Assembly: GCA_003445095.1 (NCBI GenBank)
Contig: DLVS01000268.1
Location: 1 to 7,938 of the forward strand
DNA from: Verrucomicrobiales bacterium
GTDB taxonomy: Bacteria; Verrucomicrobiota; Verrucomicrobiia; Limisphaerales; UBA9464
Reading direction: 5' to 3'
Length of the DNA stretch: 7,938 bases
Part shown: in pieces, positions 1 through 6,028 of the stretch
Numbering within the stretch: position 1 is the stretch's first letter
How the letters are laid out: every line of letters starts with the position of its first letter
Position numbers and translations under genes: made by a program
The notes under the pieces: generated by a model
Seen by the model: the letters and a program-made list of their open reading frames with translations, nothing else
The model's database searches: none
Told to the model about the DNA's origin: nothing

Positions 1-419
1 GGCCGACGTAGATCAAGATAGCGGAATTGGAGGCGCAACTCCTCGTTTACTTTGTTGGCGATCTCCGGGTCATCGACCGGGAAAGGCAGAATCGCCGCTT
101 GATTGAGCACCAGGCACTGCTGGACGAGAACTTCGACTTGTCCGGTGGGAATTTTGGAATTCTCCGTACCCGGCGGACGAGCGCGGACTTTGCCGATCAC
201 TTCGATGACCGATTCGCTGTGGAGATGGGTGGCGGATTCAAACAGGTCGGCCGGAAGGTCCGTAGGATCGAATACCGTCTGAGTTCGGCCCTCGCGGTCC
301 CGTAGATCGATAAACAGCAAGCCACCAAGGTCCCGACGGCTATGGACCCAACCTACGAGAGTGACAGTTTGGCCAGCGTGGGCAGGCCGGAGTTCGTTAC
401 AATGGTGCGTGCGTTTCAT
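1..419 (-). CDS. aspS: Aspartyl-tRNA synthetase, N-terminal part (3' end beyond window)
   Basis: Charges tRNA(Asp) with aspartate in the cytoplasm. Only the first 139 codons are present; the gene runs off the left edge. The protein begins MKRTHHCNELR, the usual opening of bacterial AspRS, and continues into the OB-fold anticodon-binding domain with GWVHSRRD at 23-30, FIDLRDREG at 36-44 and VFDP at 49-52. The conserved RYLDLRR at 133-139 marks the approach to the catalytic domain, which is mostly outside. The ATG at 419-417 is the only sensible start: it matches the family N-terminus, although no Shine-Dalgarno sequence precedes it. The gene is divergent from the secreted-protein gene at 905. 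Residue 31 is Leu, while the region after RARPPG (79-84) carries Gly where E. coli AspRS appears to have Lys, so the tRNA-discrimination signature is mixed. Family assignment is secure. Confidence 0.95.
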   Translation of the reverse strand, partial: MKRTHHCNELRPAHAGQTVTLVGWVHSRRDLGGLLFIDLRDREGRTQTVFDPTDLPADLFESATHLHSESVIEVIGKVRARPPGTENSKIPTGQVEVLVQQCLVLNQAAILPFPVDDPEIANKVNEELRLQFRYLDLRR

Positions 420-467
420 GTCGGAAAGGCCGGAAAACGTGTGCTCTCCGGGCGCAAAGGAAACGGG

Positions 468-495
468 ATATTGCGGTCCGAACGGCCGTTGGCAA
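468..495 (-). promoter_or_regulatory. Possible sigma70-type promoter for aspS
   Basis: Read on the minus strand, TTGCCA (495-490, five of six matches to TTGACA) is followed after 16 nt by CAATAT (473-468), a weak -10, about 50 nt before the aspS ATG. The spacer contains the perfect palindrome AACGGCCGTT (481-490, overlapping the last base of the -35). The -35 is good and the -10 poor, so this is a candidate only. It was chosen because no better pair was seen in the 420-560 stretch. Confidence 0.28.
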
Positions 496-591
496 AGGGA
501 AGTTTGGCGAGCTCACGGTGGACGGACGACTTTACCTGATTGGTGTGACCGCGGCGCGTCCTCGGCCTGGCGTTTCCGGACGGGGTCCCAG

Positions 592-612
592 CCTAAGCCG
601 GGTCCGGTTAGG
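592..612. repeat. Imperfect inverted repeat / short hairpin
   Basis: CCTAAGCC (592-599) and GGTTAGG (606-612) are inverted copies around the six-base centre GGGTCC, with one unpaired G at 597. As RNA this gives a 7-bp stem with one bulge; as DNA it is a near-palindrome of 21 bp. There is no T-run on either side, so it is not a classical intrinsic terminator. On the minus strand its left arm contains the TAA that ends the small frame at 608. It could be an operator, an RNA processing site or chance. Confidence 0.4.
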
Positions 613-769
613 AGGCGGGCGTAGGCTGTGTCAGTTCCACCACCGCTCTAGTTACCCCGCACGGCTGCTTAAAGGTGGGAGTCCGTACGATCGACTGCAG
701 CGTCCTCGCATCAATCAACCGGGGACAGCAACTCGGTAGATTTCCTGTTAGCTCATCCAACTTGAACAC
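608..769 (-). CDS. Possible small protein or gene relic (53 codons), unrecognised
   Basis: I do not recognise this protein. On the minus strand a frame stays open from the codon after TAA (871-869) down to the TAA at 610-608, 86 sense codons. The first plausible start is the GTG at 769-767, giving 53 residues beginning VFKLDELTGNLPS and ending VVELTQPTPAS. Against chance: the predicted residues are balanced and moderately hydrophilic, Arg is not over-represented as in most shadow frames here, and third positions are about two-thirds G or C. Against a gene: it is short, has no ATG and no Shine-Dalgarno, and contains four Cys-poor loops rather than a visible domain. Upstream in-frame codons (868-770) look less protein-like and cross the two hairpins. 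It could be a small protein, the tail of a decayed gene, part of a dispersed repeat, or chance. Confidence 0.25.
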   Translation of the reverse strand: MFKLDELTGNLPSCCPRLIDARTLQSIVRTPTFKQPCGVTRAVVELTQPTPAS

Positions 770-817
770 TGCACTACTCGTCCGACCGGTTCCGACATGC
801 TTCCGACGCTTCAGCGC

Positions 818-859
818 CCCCCGTGCGGGGGAATCAGATTGACCCGCTCTCCCGAGCGG
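818..859. promoter_or_regulatory. Two tandem short GC-rich hairpins in the leader of the secreted-protein gene
   Basis: CCCCC (818-822), GTGC loop, GGGGG (827-831) forms the first stem; CCGCTC (844-849), TCCC loop, GAGCGG (854-859) forms the second. They are 12 nt apart and end 45 nt before the ATG at 905. Both have perfect stems and tetraloops. Neither is followed by a T-run in either direction, so they are not ordinary terminators. If the transcript for the 905 gene starts upstream of 817 they lie in its 5' leader and could affect stability or translation. No known riboswitch was recognised. Confidence 0.4.
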
Positions 860-904
860 AGTAGCAGTTTATCAGACCTCCACTTACCAGTTACATTCTC
901 ATTC

Positions 905-2782
905 ATGAATCCTCAAAGAATCGTGCTCCCCATCCGTCGTTTGTGCACCAGCCTCGTTGTCGGGGTTGCCGTGTGCTCGGTTGCTTCGGTGGCCGCCGAC
1001 TTCGCTGACGACTTTAACGCCGGTCCGCCGGACACCGGATGGAATCATTTCGACCTCTCGGTTGCCGGTCTACCGGGCGGGCCGTACGGGACTTACACCT
1101 TTCCTCCGGCGAATGGTGGCTTCGCGTACCGGATTGATTCGTTCGCTAATCCTGATCCCGGAAACTTCGGCCCCGGCCGCGCCTTTAGCTACCGATCGGA
1201 CGAGTATTCGCGGGCCGTGATTTCCGTGGATGTGTTGGACTGGACGACCGTGCCCGACGTGGCCTTTGGAATCCTTTTTCGGGCCAACAATATCGGACCC
1301 GGTTCGACCGAAGGTTATGTCTTCAACTACAACGCGCTGGATGAGAATCTGCAGCTTAATCCCATCGCCGGCGAGGCCGCCGGAGACACCATCGCGCAAA
1401 CTCCGGTGATGCTCGATCCGGTGCGCTTTGACTATCGGTGGGAGTTGAGTATGTGGGGCCCCAATTTGGTGGGCCGCGTGTTTCAATTGCCCGATACCAA
1501 GAATCCGGTCGCGTCGGTGGTGGCCACTGATGAGACCACGGCGGCTGGCCAAGCAGGTCTGTTCAACTTTGATCGCGATGGGGCCAGCGCGGCCAACGTG
1601 CTGGTGGCGTCCACGACCTTTGATAATTATGCCGTGGCTGTGCCATCCGAGGGTTCGTTGGCCGCGGTCGCCGTCGAACTCTATCCTCCGCCCGGCAGCG
1701 GGATTCATGAGACTCGGCCGACCTTCAAGGCCGCCATTTTGAACCGCGAAACGACGGTGAAGGCGGATTCGTTTACGTTGTCGGTGGATGGCGAGGCCAT
1801 TTCTCCTGGAAGTCTGTCCATTTCTCCTGACGTGATGGTGCCGAACAATTCAGTAGCCTTCCCGGGGGCCACGATGACGTACATCCCGGCGGCGGGACTG
1901 TCCGCGGGAAGCCACACGCTCGCGGTCGCCTTTACGGACAGCACCGAGGCGCGGTACACGAATACTTGGAGTTTCGTTTCCGATTACCTTCAAAACCCGT
2001 CCACTCCCGGTCCAGTGCGTGGCTTCAATGTCCGGTTGACTCAGGCAGCGCAGCAAGGTGGCGGACTTGGCAACAGCCTGCAGCGCGCCGTTGTTCAGTT
2101 GGCGCCGGACTCACCTATTGAGGCGCTCTACAGCACCAATGTCGTGGCTGACGTGATCAACTATTCGCAGAAGGCCATCAACCCCGAACTCGGTACCGAC
2201 GGGAATTTTGCTGACGACCAGCCGTTTCCCGGACAAACGCCGGACGGTCCGACCGACAACTACGCGATGGAAGTCACCTGTTGGCTCGATCTGCCCCAAG
2301 GGACCACGACCTTTGGCGTAATCAGTGATGACGGGTTTCAAGTGAACTCGCCCGCCCTCACCGTGAACCCGATTGTGGGACGTCACAATGGCGGCCCGGC
2401 CGACGCCGAGTTCTCCGTCTATGCCGCCCAAGCGGGCCTCTATCCGTTCAAACTGATCTGGTATGAGAACACGGGCGGCGCGCACCTGGAATGGTTCGTG
2501 TATGATGGCGAGTTCCGGTTCTTGCTCAACACGCCCGGGGCACCCGCAGCCTACACCAGCGCCGGAATCGTCACCCCGACCATCACCCTGCTCTCGGCGC
2601 CGACGTTGACCGGAGATTACACCGATGCCGGCTCTTATGTGGTGGATTCCGACAACCACACCATCACGCTCAATGCTCCGGCCGCTGGCACGACGTTCTA
2701 TCGTGTTTCAGCCGCCGTCGGCCCAGTAACCATCGAGCAGATCAACGTCATCGGGAACCAGATCATCATCCGCTATCAGTAA
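905..2782 (+). CDS. Secreted multidomain protein with lectin-like, Ig-like and PA14-like regions
   Basis: A probable exported carbohydrate-binding or surface protein of 625 residues; substrate unknown. The ATG at 905 is chosen because it places a signal peptide at the N-terminus: basic NPQRIVLPIRR, a hydrophobic core at about 13-27, and cleavage after SVA (30) or SVAA (31). An upstream in-frame ATG at 797 would add 36 residues that bury it. Approximate regions: 32-245, beta-rich and similar to concanavalin-like/DUF1080-type folds, starting DFADDFN; 252-350, Ig-like (VELYPPPGS through NTWSF); 365-550, PA14/GLEYA-like, with the typical LYPFKLIWYENTGGAHLEWF near 512-531; 555-625, a small C-terminal beta-rich segment with TFYRVSA. 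No catalytic residues were recognised. This layout is common in Verrucomicrobiota secretomes. No Shine-Dalgarno precedes the start. A terminator follows. Domain names are inferred from pattern, not from a search. Confidence 0.8.
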   Translation: MNPQRIVLPIRRLCTSLVVGVAVCSVASVAADFADDFNAGPPDTGWNHFDLSVAGLPGGPYGTYTFPPANGGFAYRIDSFANPDPGNFGPGRAFSYRSDEYSRAVISVDVLDWTTVPDVAFGILFRANNIGPGSTEGYVFNYNALDENLQLNPIAGEAAGDTIAQTPVMLDPVRFDYRWELSMWGPNLVGRVFQLPDTKNPVASVVATDETTAAGQAGLFNFDRDGASAANVLVASTTFDNYAVAVPSEGSLAAVAVELYPPPGSGIHETRPTFKAAILNRETTVKADSFTLSVDGEAISPGSLSISPDVMVPNNSVAFPGATMTYIPAAGLSAGSHTLAVAFTDSTEARYTNTWSFVSDYLQNPSTPGPVRGFNVRLTQAAQQGGGLGNSLQRAVVQLAPDSPIEALYSTNVVADVINYSQKAINPELGTDGNFADDQPFPGQTPDGPTDNYAMEVTCWLDLPQGTTTFGVISDDGFQVNSPALTVNPIVGRHNGGPADAEFSVYAAQAGLYPFKLIWYENTGGAHLEWFVYDGEFRFLLNTPGAPAAYTSAGIVTPTITLLSAPTLTGDYTDAGSYVVDSDNHTITLNAPAAGTTFYRVSAAVGPVTIEQINVIGNQIIIRYQ

Positions 2783-2809
2783 TTGCAGTAATCGCTTCGC
2801 AACTCGTGC

Positions 2810-2842
2810 GGGGCCGGGCAGACTCTGCCCGGCTCCGTTTTT
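2810..2842 (+). terminator. Strong intrinsic terminator after the secreted-protein gene
   Basis: GCCGGGCAG (2813-2821), loop ACT, CTGCCCGGC (2825-2833) is a perfect 9-bp stem, extended to 12 bp by GGG (2810-2812) pairing with TCC (2834-2836), including one G-U. TTTTT follows at 2838-2842. It lies 28 nt after the TAA at 2780-2782. The next gene starts only 2 nt after the T-run, which is unusual. Confidence 0.88.
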
Positions 2843-2844
2843 AT

Positions 2845-3753
2845 ATGGTGAATCCGTCTCTTCCCCCAGCAGGTGTTTTCCCGGCGCTCTGGATGCCTAC
2901 CGACGCCGATGGCCGATTACTCGAAGCAGCCGTCAGACAACATGCGGCAATTCTCCGTGGTGCTGGCGCGCATGGGCTGATGGTGCTGGGTAGCACAGGG
3001 GAATTTCTTTTTTTCTCGCCCGAGGAACGCATTGGATTTCTCCGGCGGGTCACGGAACTCGTGGCACCCCTCCCGGTGCTCGCGAATATTAGCGATGTGA
3101 ATCCCCGGACGGTTGCCTCCCTCGCTCGGACTGCCCGAGAGGCTGGCTGTGCTGCGGTAGCCGTCCTGCCGCCTTGGTATTTCGCAACAGCGCAGGCCGA
3201 TCTCCTGGAGTTTTTCCTCCGAGCCGCCGAGGCCGCCGCGCCGTTGCCGGTGTTTCTGTACAACTTCCCTGAGCGTGTCGGAACGGCCATCGCCTTGGAG
3301 ACGATGGCCGCCTTCGCTGACCGGATGCCTTTGGCAGGCGTGAAGCTCAGTGGCGGTGCCTGGGATCTTCATCAAGAAGTGTTGGCGCTCGCCCGGCAAA
3401 AGAAGTTTTGTGTCCTGACCGGCTGGGACACCCGACTCGCCGAAGCCATGGCTTTTGGTTGCGCCGGATGCATCAGTGGACTCGCCAACTTCGTCCCAGA
3501 ATTGGTCGTGGGGACGTTCATGGCGATGATGGCCGGTTCGTCTGCCAAAGCCCGGGAATTCACGGAAGGATTGCGCCTGGTCACCGGTGAGTTGAGCGGG
3601 CTGGGGTTTCCCCATGACGTGACCGCGGGTATGGCCGCTCGAGGTTTCGAAGTCGGCGTACCCAAACAGGCGCTGTCCGCGTCCACTCGAGCCGCACGTG
3701 ACGCGGCGGCGGAGACCTTGCGACGACGATTTCAGCAGCGGGGCTGGGCGTAA
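2845..3753 (+). CDS. DapA/N-acetylneuraminate lyase superfamily aldolase, probably catabolic
   Basis: A class I (Schiff-base) pyruvate-type aldolase or dehydratase of 302 residues, the normal family length, predicted cytoplasmic TIM barrel. The family motif GSTGE is at 49-53, the catalytic Tyr is in LYNFPERVG (Tyr139), and the Schiff-base Lys is in GVKLSGG (Lys167). Biosynthetic DapA usually shows a GTTGE or GTVGE motif and YNVPxRTG; YNFP resembles the YagE-type 2-keto-3-deoxygluconate aldolase group, so a catabolic role is more likely. The 1-nt overlap with the MFS gene supports joint uptake and cleavage of a sugar acid or sialic acid; the substrate is inferred, not shown. The ATG at 2845 keeps the family N-terminus (PAGVFPALWMPTDADG). 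The GTG at 2806 would place a terminator hairpin inside the coding region, so it is rejected. No Shine-Dalgarno is possible in the TTTTTAT just upstream. Confidence 0.87.
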   Translation: MVNPSLPPAGVFPALWMPTDADGRLLEAAVRQHAAILRGAGAHGLMVLGSTGEFLFFSPEERIGFLRRVTELVAPLPVLANISDVNPRTVASLARTAREAGCAAVAVLPPWYFATAQADLLEFFLRAAEAAAPLPVFLYNFPERVGTAIALETMAAFADRMPLAGVKLSGGAWDLHQEVLALARQKKFCVLTGWDTRLAEAMAFGCAGCISGLANFVPELVVGTFMAMMAGSSAKAREFTEGLRLVTGELSGLGFPHDVTAGMAARGFEVGVPKQALSASTRAARDAAAETLRRRFQQRGWA

Positions 3754-5015
3754 TGATCCCTACCGCCGCTCCTCCATCGCCCGGCAGTTCGCCTCGCTAT
3801 GCCTGGGTGGTCGTCGGGTTGCTCTTCCCGGTCGCTCTCCTCAATTACCTCGATCGCCAGCTCATTGCCGCGATGAAGGTTTCGGTGATGCGCGACATTT
3901 CCGACATCGGACTTGAGGCGAATTGGGGTTACATGCTCGGTCAGTTCAAATGGGTCTATGCTTGTCTGAGTCCAATTGGCGGATATCTCGCCGACCGCTT
4001 TAGCCGGCGGCTCACCATCTGTGGGAGTCTGTTCGCCTGGTCGGCCATTACTTGGGCCACGGGACATATGACCACTTACCATGGACTCCTATGGACCCGG
4101 ACTCTGATGGGCATCAGCGAGGCATTTTATATTCCCGCCGCGCTGGCACTGATTGCCGATCACCACACCGGTCCCACGCGATCTCGAGCGGTAGGAATTC
4201 ATCAAATGGGCATCTACTGCGGAGTCATTCTTGGGGGCTTTGGCGGCTACGCGGCCGATGCACCCAACGTTGGCTGGCGGACGGCCTTCAACTACACCGG
4301 CTTGGTCGGAATTCTCTATGCCGTGCCGCTGGCATTCCTGTTGCGGGATGTGGTGCGCCCGGCCGTCGCTGCTGGCGGAACGACCAAACCGACACCGTGG
4401 TCGTCGATGCGTGAACTGTTCACGAACGGTTCCTTCATCTTGCTGGTGCTGTATTTCACTTTGCCTGGCTTGGCGGGATGGGTCGTGCGCGATTGGATGC
4501 CCGCCATCCTGCAGAAAAGCTTCAACATTAGCCAAGGTGTGGCCGGAGTTTCGGCCACGTTGTACTGGCAGTCGGCGGCAATCGTCGCTGCGGTCGGCGG
4601 CGGCTGGCTCGCTGATCGTTGGATGCGCCGAAACGAGCGTGGACGAATTTTTGTGAGCGCTATTGGCATGCTTTGCATTATCCCGGCGTTGTTCGGTGTC
4701 GGCAATTCGACGGGACTCAACTCTTTTGGCTTGGCGATCGCGTCGTTGATTCTCTTTGGCTGGGGCTGGGGATTCTTCGACGGCAACAATATGCCGATCC
4801 TTTGTCAGATCGTTCGCCCTGAACTTCGCGCGACCGGCTACGGAATCATGAATTTCGTGGCGATCAGTTGCGGAGGCTTCGCCGATTGGGGCTTCGGCCT
4901 GATGCGTGACCGAGGCATTTCGATCAACGCCATCTTCGGGGCGTTTGCCAGCCTTTGTGTCGTCTCCTTCGTGTTGGTGCTGCTCATCCGGCCCCGGGAG
5001 CCAAGCGCAAGTTAG
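3753..5015 (+). CDS. MFS transporter, anion:cation symporter (sugar acid)-like
   Basis: An inner-membrane secondary transporter of 420 residues with about 12 hydrophobic helices in two halves: roughly 16-41, 57-80, 90-108, 113-137, 145-166, 174-200, then 225-250, 260-290, 300-320, 325-355, 365-385 and 392-413. MFS motif A appears as GYLADRFSRR at 77-86, with the second-half copy GGWLADRWMRR near 282-295. NYLDRQ at 31-36 in helix 1 resembles the NYxDR of the ACS family (ExuT, GudP, DgoT), which move hexuronates and galactonate or glucarate. The ATG (3753-3755) shares its A with the TAA of the aldolase gene, suggesting translational coupling. The cognate substrate is probably that of the aldolase pathway. 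Its TAG overlaps the convergent M14 gene's stop by 4 nt, and no terminator follows. Confidence 0.88.
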   Translation: MIPTAAPPSPGSSPRYAWVVVGLLFPVALLNYLDRQLIAAMKVSVMRDISDIGLEANWGYMLGQFKWVYACLSPIGGYLADRFSRRLTICGSLFAWSAITWATGHMTTYHGLLWTRTLMGISEAFYIPAALALIADHHTGPTRSRAVGIHQMGIYCGVILGGFGGYAADAPNVGWRTAFNYTGLVGILYAVPLAFLLRDVVRPAVAAGGTTKPTPWSSMRELFTNGSFILLVLYFTLPGLAGWVVRDWMPAILQKSFNISQGVAGVSATLYWQSAAIVAAVGGGWLADRWMRRNERGRIFVSAIGMLCIIPALFGVGNSTGLNSFGLAIASLILFGWGWGFFDGNNMPILCQIVRPELRATGYGIMNFVAISCGGFADWGFGLMRDRGISINAIFGAFASLCVVSFVLVLLIRPREPSAS

Positions 5016-5803
5016 CCCACCGCCACTTCGTTCTTGGCGAACTCACTCAACGCGGCATTCACCGCCGTGACAAGCGCACCGATCCGTACCGACAATGGCC
5101 AATCGCTGGGCGCTTCGAGGGTGTAGCTGATGGGCACTTTGTTGACCCCCAGCCACAACGCTTCGGGCCACTCTGGACGCTCCTGGGGTGCAATATTTGG
5201 GCGAATTATTCCCGGCTCGCTTACTTCGCGTCCGTCAATCATCGGCGATTCATCTACCGGACAGACAGCGCGTACGGCGGACACCATCGCTGGCGCGAGC
5301 GAGGGCAGGTTTTGTTGGTTGAGTTCATAGGTGTAGAAGCCATGCGACTCCCAATCTTCGTGCAGCATTAAGGCCAAATTGAAGGCCGGCTGGCGCATCA
5401 GCCAGTCCACGTGGCCGCGCGCCTCCGCCGTCCGGAAGTGCCGATAATCGCGGTTGATATCGACACCGTCGGAATTGGTTCGGGTGCTGGCACGGAGCCC
5501 AGTGGGATTGAGGCACGGGATGAGCCAGAGATCGGCGTCCGGCCAAATATTTTCCTCCAGCAGACGTTGGGCGGCGGGAGGTCCGGCCGGTTCGTCGCCG
5601 TGCATTCCCGTCGAAATGTAGAATCGCCGGACACTCGGCTGGGCGGATTTGCGAAAGTAAGCTGGCCGGGCGAGCTCGAACGGAGGCAGAATGTCCCGCT
5701 GCCAACCATGCCGTTGGGCTGCGGCGTCACAGGCGGCGAGCGTAGCGCTCAGATCGATCTGCTCGCCGAAATAGCCGCCCGCGTTCCGTCCAATCCGTTG
5801 CAC
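5012..5803 (-). CDS. M14-family zinc carboxypeptidase / murein-peptide amidase-like enzyme
   Basis: A predicted zinc metallohydrolase of 263 residues, no signal peptide, probably cytoplasmic. Zinc ligands are His68 and Glu71 in GMHGDEPAG (66-74) and His148 in LMLHEDWES; NSDGVDINRDY (110-120) supplies the Asn-Arg pair that binds the substrate carboxylate; Glu230 in YTLEAPSDWP is the catalytic general base. The short form resembles MpaA, which removes diaminopimelate from murein tripeptide, and also succinylglutamate-desuccinylase relatives; I cannot choose the substrate. There is no in-frame ATG: the frame opens after a TAA at 5929-5927, with GTG at 5803 and TTG at 5884 as starts. GTG is preferred because the following residues (RIGRNAGGYFGE) look conserved, while the extra 27 residues are Arg-rich and use rare codons. 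The gene converges on the MFS gene. The 175 bp upstream, to the lipoprotein terminator, should hold its promoter, but none is clear. Confidence 0.82.
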   Translation of the reverse strand: MQRIGRNAGGYFGEQIDLSATLAACDAAAQRHGWQRDILPPFELARPAYFRKSAQPSVRRFYISTGMHGDEPAGPPAAQRLLEENIWPDADLWLIPCLNPTGLRASTRTNSDGVDINRDYRHFRTAEARGHVDWLMRQPAFNLALMLHEDWESHGFYTYELNQQNLPSLAPAMVSAVRAVCPVDESPMIDGREVSEPGIIRPNIAPQERPEWPEALWLGVNKVPISYTLEAPSDWPLSVRIGALVTAVNAALSEFAKNEVAVG

Positions 5804-5978
5804 GGCGGAAGGATGGCCATCGCCCCGATTCGCGCAATGGGCCGGGAAGATTCTTCGAGGCCGACGGCGGCGGGCGCTCCGCAAGATCCAACCTGTCAGT
5901 CGCTGCGTCCCAGATTTCGTGAAGCGTTACGCAGTACGCTGGCGAGATGGCGTATTCGGCCTCCGACCCGGCGCGGCC

Positions 5979-6008
5979 AAAAAAAAGGCTCCGGCTCAGG
6001 CCCGGAGC
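5979..6008 (-). terminator. Intrinsic terminator of the small lipoprotein gene
   Basis: On the minus strand GCTCCGG (6008-6002), a 7-nt loop GCCTGAG and CCGGAGC (5994-5988) form a perfect stem, followed by a C and eight T residues (5986-5979). It begins 20 nt after the lipoprotein stop codon and separates that gene from the M14 gene downstream on the same strand, so the two are probably transcribed separately. Confidence 0.9.
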
Positions 6009-6028
6009 GTCAGAAATTCGAGCGGAGT

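Larger units (their letters stand above)
420..904. other. Divergent intergenic region between aspS and the secreted-protein gene
   Basis: This 485-bp stretch separates two divergent genes and should contain both promoters. Visible content: a weak aspS promoter candidate near 468-495, an imperfect palindrome at 592-612, a minus-strand reading frame open from 868 to 608, and two tandem short hairpins at 818-859. No tRNA, SRP RNA, tmRNA or RNase P signature was recognised on either strand. The plus-strand frames here are rich in Arg, Gly and Pro and look like chance openings. The length is unusual next to the tight spacing elsewhere in the window. Confidence 0.6.

Noticed and set aside
590..640. 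SRP RNA- or RNase P-like fragment (GGTCCGG; ACCCGGCTTA on the minus strand)
   Set aside because: Only short fragments match; the SRP GGAAG internal loop and the RNase P 5' core are absent on both strands.
797..904. Upstream in-frame ATG extending the secreted protein by 36 residues
   Set aside because: It would bury a clear signal peptide starting at 905, and the added residues cross both leader hairpins and look non-coding.
965..985. Possible lipobox at Cys24 of the secreted protein
   Set aside because: The residue before Cys is Val, which is not accepted in lipoboxes, and a good signal peptidase I site follows.
1070..1708. Minus-strand frame of 212 codons antisense to the secreted protein
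   Set aside because: His/Arg/Gly-rich shadow composition typical of GC-rich antisense frames.
2806..2844. GTG start for the aldolase gene at 2806
   Set aside because: It would place the terminator hairpin and T-run inside the coding region and add residues foreign to the family N-terminus.
2917..3615. Long minus-strand frame of 232 codons antisense to the aldolase
   Set aside because: The opposite strand carries all catalytic motifs of the aldolase; this frame shows none.
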